Below, one piece after another: positions 61,606 to 64,000 of a stretch of DNA of 64,000 nucleotides. Numbering within the stretch: the first letter of the stretch is position 1; each line of letters opens with the position of its first letter. Both the position numbers and the translations under genes were made by a program. The stretch is taken from the NCBI GenBank assembly GCA_964522485.1, contig CAZFUS010000003.1, positions 4,062-68,061 on the forward strand, read 5' to 3'. The notes beneath the pieces were generated by a model. It was given only the letters and a program-made list of their open reading frames with translations, did no database searches and was not told the DNA's origin. Origin of the DNA: Methylohalomonas sp964522485. Lineage in GTDB: Bacteria > Pseudomonadota > Gammaproteobacteria > Methylohalomonadales > Methylohalomonadaceae.

Positions 61606-63018
61606 TTACCCTGTTGTCGGTGGCGTGGCCGGTCTTTCAAACGGTATATGCGCCGCGGACATCGGTCGTGATGGCCGTTCGACTTGGTCGATGTCCGTCT
61701 CCACATCATGATCCATCCCGGCGTGAACAATTCGGGTCAGATAATAAATGCCGGCGCTGAAGACCACGGCGTATACGGCGATGTAACCGATCAACGTAAA
61801 CAGTGCCATACCGCCGGTGAGTGATGGCGTCAGGCCTTCGCTATGCGACATCATGCCGTAGACCAGCCACGGGGCACGCCCGGTTTCAGTGACGAGCCAG
61901 CCCGCTATCACGGCCACGAAGGGTGCAGCGATCATCCAGGTCAGGCCCTGCAGAAACAGTTTGTGTTCGTAGAGCCTGCCGCGCCAGCGCAGCCACAGGC
62001 CGGCAAAGGCAAAGGCGATCATCAATACGCCCAGACCGACCATGACGCGAAACGACCAGAATACAATACCGATCGGCGGCTGTTCGGAAACCGCTGCTTC
62101 CTTGATCCCCGGCACTTCGCCGTTCATGTCATGCGTGAGAATGAAGCTGGCCAGTTTCGGTATGCCGATCTCGAAACGGTTGCTCTGGGTCTCCTTGCTG
62201 GGCAGCGCGAACAGCAGCAGCGGCACGCTGTTTTGTGTTTCCCAGTTGCCTTCCATCGCCGCAACCTTGACCGGCTGGTGCTCGAGTGTATTCAGACCGT
62301 GAAAATCGCCGATCACAGCCTGTGCCGGTGCGATAATCAGCAATAGCCAGAGACACATGGACAAAGCCTTTTGATTGACCTCTACATCGTGACCACGCAA
62401 TAAATACCAGGCGCTGACGCCGGCGACTACAAAGCCACCGGTAAGGAATGATGCCAGACCCATATGCATAAACCTGTACGGAAACGACGAGTTGAAAATC
62501 GCCTCCAGCCACGAAGTGATATGAAAAATACCGTTGTGCAATTCAACACCCGCGGGGGTATGCATCCAGCTGTTGGTGGCCAGGATCCAGAATGAGGAAA
62601 TAAAGGTGCCAATGGCGACCATGCAGGCGGCAAACAGATGCGTGCCCGGTGCCACCTTGTCGCGGCCGAACAGCAGCACACCGAGAAACGCCGCTTCCAG
62701 AAAAAACGCGGTGATGACCTCATAGCTTAACAGCGGGCCGATGAAGTTGGCTGTCGCATAGGCAAAGTTGCTCCAGTTGGTACCAAACTGGAACGACATG
62801 ACGATGCCTGATACCACGCCCATGCCGAACACCACGGCGAAGATTCGGGTCCAGAATTTCGATAGCCGCATCCAGGCCGGATTCCTGGTTTTGTAATACA
62901 GGCCTTCGAGCAGCGCGATGTAGGATGCCAGTCCGATTGAGAACACGGGGAAAATCGCGTGGAATGACACCACAAATGCGAACTGTATGCGCGAGAGCAG
63001 CAGCGGATCGAGTTCCAT
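61606..63018 (-). CDS. cydA: Cytochrome bd-type quinol oxidase subunit I, short Q-loop
   Basis: A 470-residue oxidase subunit. Haem ligands and key acids are visible: His19 in FHAIFP (residues ~18-23), Glu in LLSYEVITAFFLEAAFLG, His in SFPYRFMHMGLASFL, and the Met/Arg region GWLVTETGRAPWLVYG near the end. The quinol-binding loop is short, lacking the ~70-residue insert of E. coli CydA, as in the cyanide-insensitive CIO type. The usual GRQPW reads GRAPW. It reduces oxygen with quinol. The ATG at 63018 is 120 bp after a putative FNR box and first in the cydABDC operon. Confidence 0.93.
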   Translation of the reverse strand: MELDPLLLSRIQFAFVVSFHAIFPVFSIGLASYIALLEGLYYKTRNPAWMRLSKFWTRIFAVVFGMGVVSGIVMSFQFGTNWSNFAYATANFIGPLLSYEVITAFFLEAAFLGVLLFGRDKVAPGTHLFAACMVAIGTFISSFWILATNSWMHTPAGVELHNGIFHITSWLEAIFNSSFPYRFMHMGLASFLTGGFVVAGVSAWYLLRGHDVEVNQKALSMCLWLLLIIAPAQAVIGDFHGLNTLEHQPVKVAAMEGNWETQNSVPLLLFALPSKETQSNRFEIGIPKLASFILTHDMNGEVPGIKEAAVSEQPPIGIVFWSFRVMVGLGVLMIAFAFAGLWLRWRGRLYEHKLFLQGLTWMIAAPFVAVIAGWLVTETGRAPWLVYGMMSHSEGLTPSLTGGMALFTLIGYIAVYAVVFSAGIYYLTRIVHAGMDHDVETDIDQVERPSRPMSAAHIPFERPATPPTTG

Positions 63019-63099
63019 GTTATTGCCTCAAGATATTCAGCCCTGGCAGTTTATCACGCAGAAGACATTCAGTTTGTCCATGCGAATACATTTGTCAAT

Positions 63100-63139
63100 T
63101 GTATACCAGCGTGGCGCCAACCCTTTTGATCTGTGGCAA
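63100..63139 (-). promoter_or_regulatory. Putative FNR/Anr-dependent promoter of cydABDC
   Basis: On the minus strand, TTGCC-N4-ATCAA (63126-63139) matches the FNR consensus TTGAT-N4-ATCAA in eight of ten bases. TATACA at 63100-63105 lies where a -10 box should be for a start near 63093, placing the FNR box centre about 40 bp upstream, the position of class II FNR activation. Confidence 0.6.
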
Positions 63140-63166
63140 GTGAACGGTTGTCGATCAGACGGTCTG

Positions 63167-64000
63167 TCAGTCAGCAGAACCGTAGTTGCCCTGGACATCT
63201 TCAGCCTCAGGTGCGATTCGTTCAAATTTTGCCAGCCGCCGAAACGCTGCGCGTCGGTCGCTGGCAGCCACCTGTGCACGCTGCAGGGCGCGCGCCAGAA
63301 TAGCAATCGTCTGATCGTAGGTATGACGGTCGACAGGGTAGGGTGTGCCATCCTTGCCGCCATGGGCAAAGGCGAATCTGGCCGGGTCGCGCATTGAGGC
63401 TGGTGTGCCGTGAATGATTTCGGCTACCAGCGCCAGGGCACGCAGTCCTTTGGCACCGACACCCCGGACGCCGAGCAGCTGTTCGAAATCAGCGGCCGCC
63501 GCTGCATAGGTTCGCTCCAGTGTTTTGTGCAGGTGCGATGGTCGAATGTCACTGGCCAGAACCTGATGCCGGCGCGGCAGCGTGAGGGTCGGCAGCCGGC
63601 GGACGAGGCGTTCAACCTCGGCGTCCGGCGTACTCGCGAGTTCCGTGATCCGCGCCCGCGCCGCGCCGCTTTCGCCGGCGCTCAGATTCAGTCCCGGTCG
63701 ACGGCGGTTGCAGCAGACGGCGGCATGAGGTTCATTGACGAAATCCGTTACTGTTTCACCGAGCCAGTGATAGCGCCTGGCCATGCTTTCGCGATCACTC
63801 ATGCCCTGTTGAATGACACACCAGTGACCGTCCGCGCTGAAGACCAGGCAATGATGATAGAGATCGTAACCGTCCTGGACGGCGGCACTGTCCACCTTGG
63901 CCGACAGGCGGCTGGCCCTGACCAGTGGCGCAGCGTCGAGGCCGATATGATCGCAGTGATTTTCAATTTCCCCGGGCGTGCGCCGCGAAACCGCGCCCTT
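63167..64000 (-). CDS. DUF763 protein (5' end beyond window)
   Basis: The visible 278 codons, open to the window edge, include VRASRLSAKVDSAAVQDGYDLYHH, FSADGHWCVIQQGM, RRYHWLGE and, near the end, DFEQLLGVRGVGAKGLRALALVAEIIHG with a helix-hairpin-helix feel. These words are typical of DUF763, a family in archaea and bacteria with unknown function. The GTG at 63895 is not the true start since the upstream frame carries on with RRTPGEIENHCDHIGLD, also family-like. It is downstream on the opposite side of the cydA promoter but in the same direction. Confidence 0.82.
   Translation of the reverse strand, partial: KGAVSRRTPGEIENHCDHIGLDAAPLVRASRLSAKVDSAAVQDGYDLYHHCLVFSADGHWCVIQQGMSDRESMARRYHWLGETVTDFVNEPHAAVCCNRRRPGLNLSAGESGAARARITELASTPDAEVERLVRRLPTLTLPRRHQVLASDIRPSHLHKTLERTYAAAAADFEQLLGVRGVGAKGLRALALVAEIIHGTPASMRDPARFAFAHGGKDGTPYPVDRHTYDQTIAILARALQRAQVAASDRRAAFRRLAKFERIAPEAEDVQGNYGSAD

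Noticed and set aside
1..64000. tRNA or rRNA genes
   Set aside because: I scanned for T-loop words and conserved rRNA stretches; a few partial matches (for example near 1620) lie inside coding sequence.
1..64000. CRISPR array or integrated phage
   Set aside because: No regularly spaced 25-40 bp repeats; the repeats at 24218, 28314, 53344 and 54970 are short tandem arms, not spacer-separated units. No integrase, capsid or terminase.

Overview
This is a 64 kb chromosomal window from a Gram-negative bacterium, most likely a gammaproteobacterium of the Chromatiales/Ectothiorhodospiraceae kind. That placement is inferred from gene content: MtgA, CydABDC, BtaAB, NasST, CbbQ/CbbO-type genes, an LpxR-family outer-membrane protein and a YaiO-type barrel. 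Coding density is high and GC is moderately high. I see no rRNA, tRNA, CRISPR array, integrase, transposase or prophage. The window reads as housekeeping and adaptive metabolism with two decayed transporter genes and a family of short intergenic repeats.

Layout. 1-9 kb: DUF3014 protein (5' end outside the window), secreted unknown, Uup, Spy/CpxP-like chaperone downstream of a BaeSR-like two-component system, macrodomain protein, spermidine-synthase-like methyltransferase, NTF2-like protein. 9-20 kb (minus strand): a complete nitrate-assimilation locus with transporter, NirB, NirD and NasA, the NasT/NasS regulators, and a porin. Both the transporter and the porin are preceded by a sigma-54 promoter sequence and an ANTAR-type hairpin plus terminator leader. 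20-26 kb: C13-like peptidase, MtgA, cold-shock protein, methionine-salvage genes mtnBDC, citrate synthase. 26-35 kb: PH-domain membrane protein, cyclic-nucleotide-binding protein, MtfA, DUF1232, CstA-YbdD, a broken SSS symporter, a DASS transporter, DUF488, and a REC-degenerate GGDEF-EAL protein. 35-40 kb: a membrane-lipid theme, with btaAB (betaine lipid) and a PmtA-like methyltransferase, interspersed with a Sel1 protein, an SDR and a second broken transporter. 40-45 kb: an LtaS/sulfatase-like membrane enzyme with a TPR tail next to a TPR plus YaiO-type barrel protein, then a cytosolic MsrA. 45-51 kb: a histidine kinase with a GH2-like sensor domain and its NarL-type partner, then CbbQ and CbbO. 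51-55 kb: a methyltransferase/ATP-grasp fusion, an AstE/AspA-like deacylase and a small zincin. 55-64 kb: exported MsrA, LpxR-like protein, cydABDC behind a likely FNR/Anr box, and a 5'-truncated DUF763 gene.

The strongest regulatory story is the nitrate locus. NasS (nitrate sensor) and NasT (ANTAR antiterminator) are encoded directly downstream of the porin whose leader carries the same hairpin type (loop AACGGC) as the nitrate-transporter leader (loop AATGGC). NasT therefore probably controls outer-membrane entry, inner-membrane uptake, reduction and its own synthesis. The best candidates for less-described systems are the sulfatase-TPR / TPR-barrel pair, the methyltransferase/ATP-grasp/AstE/zincin group, and the co-location of betaine-lipid and PmtA-like enzymes. 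All functional links are inferred from sequence and context.
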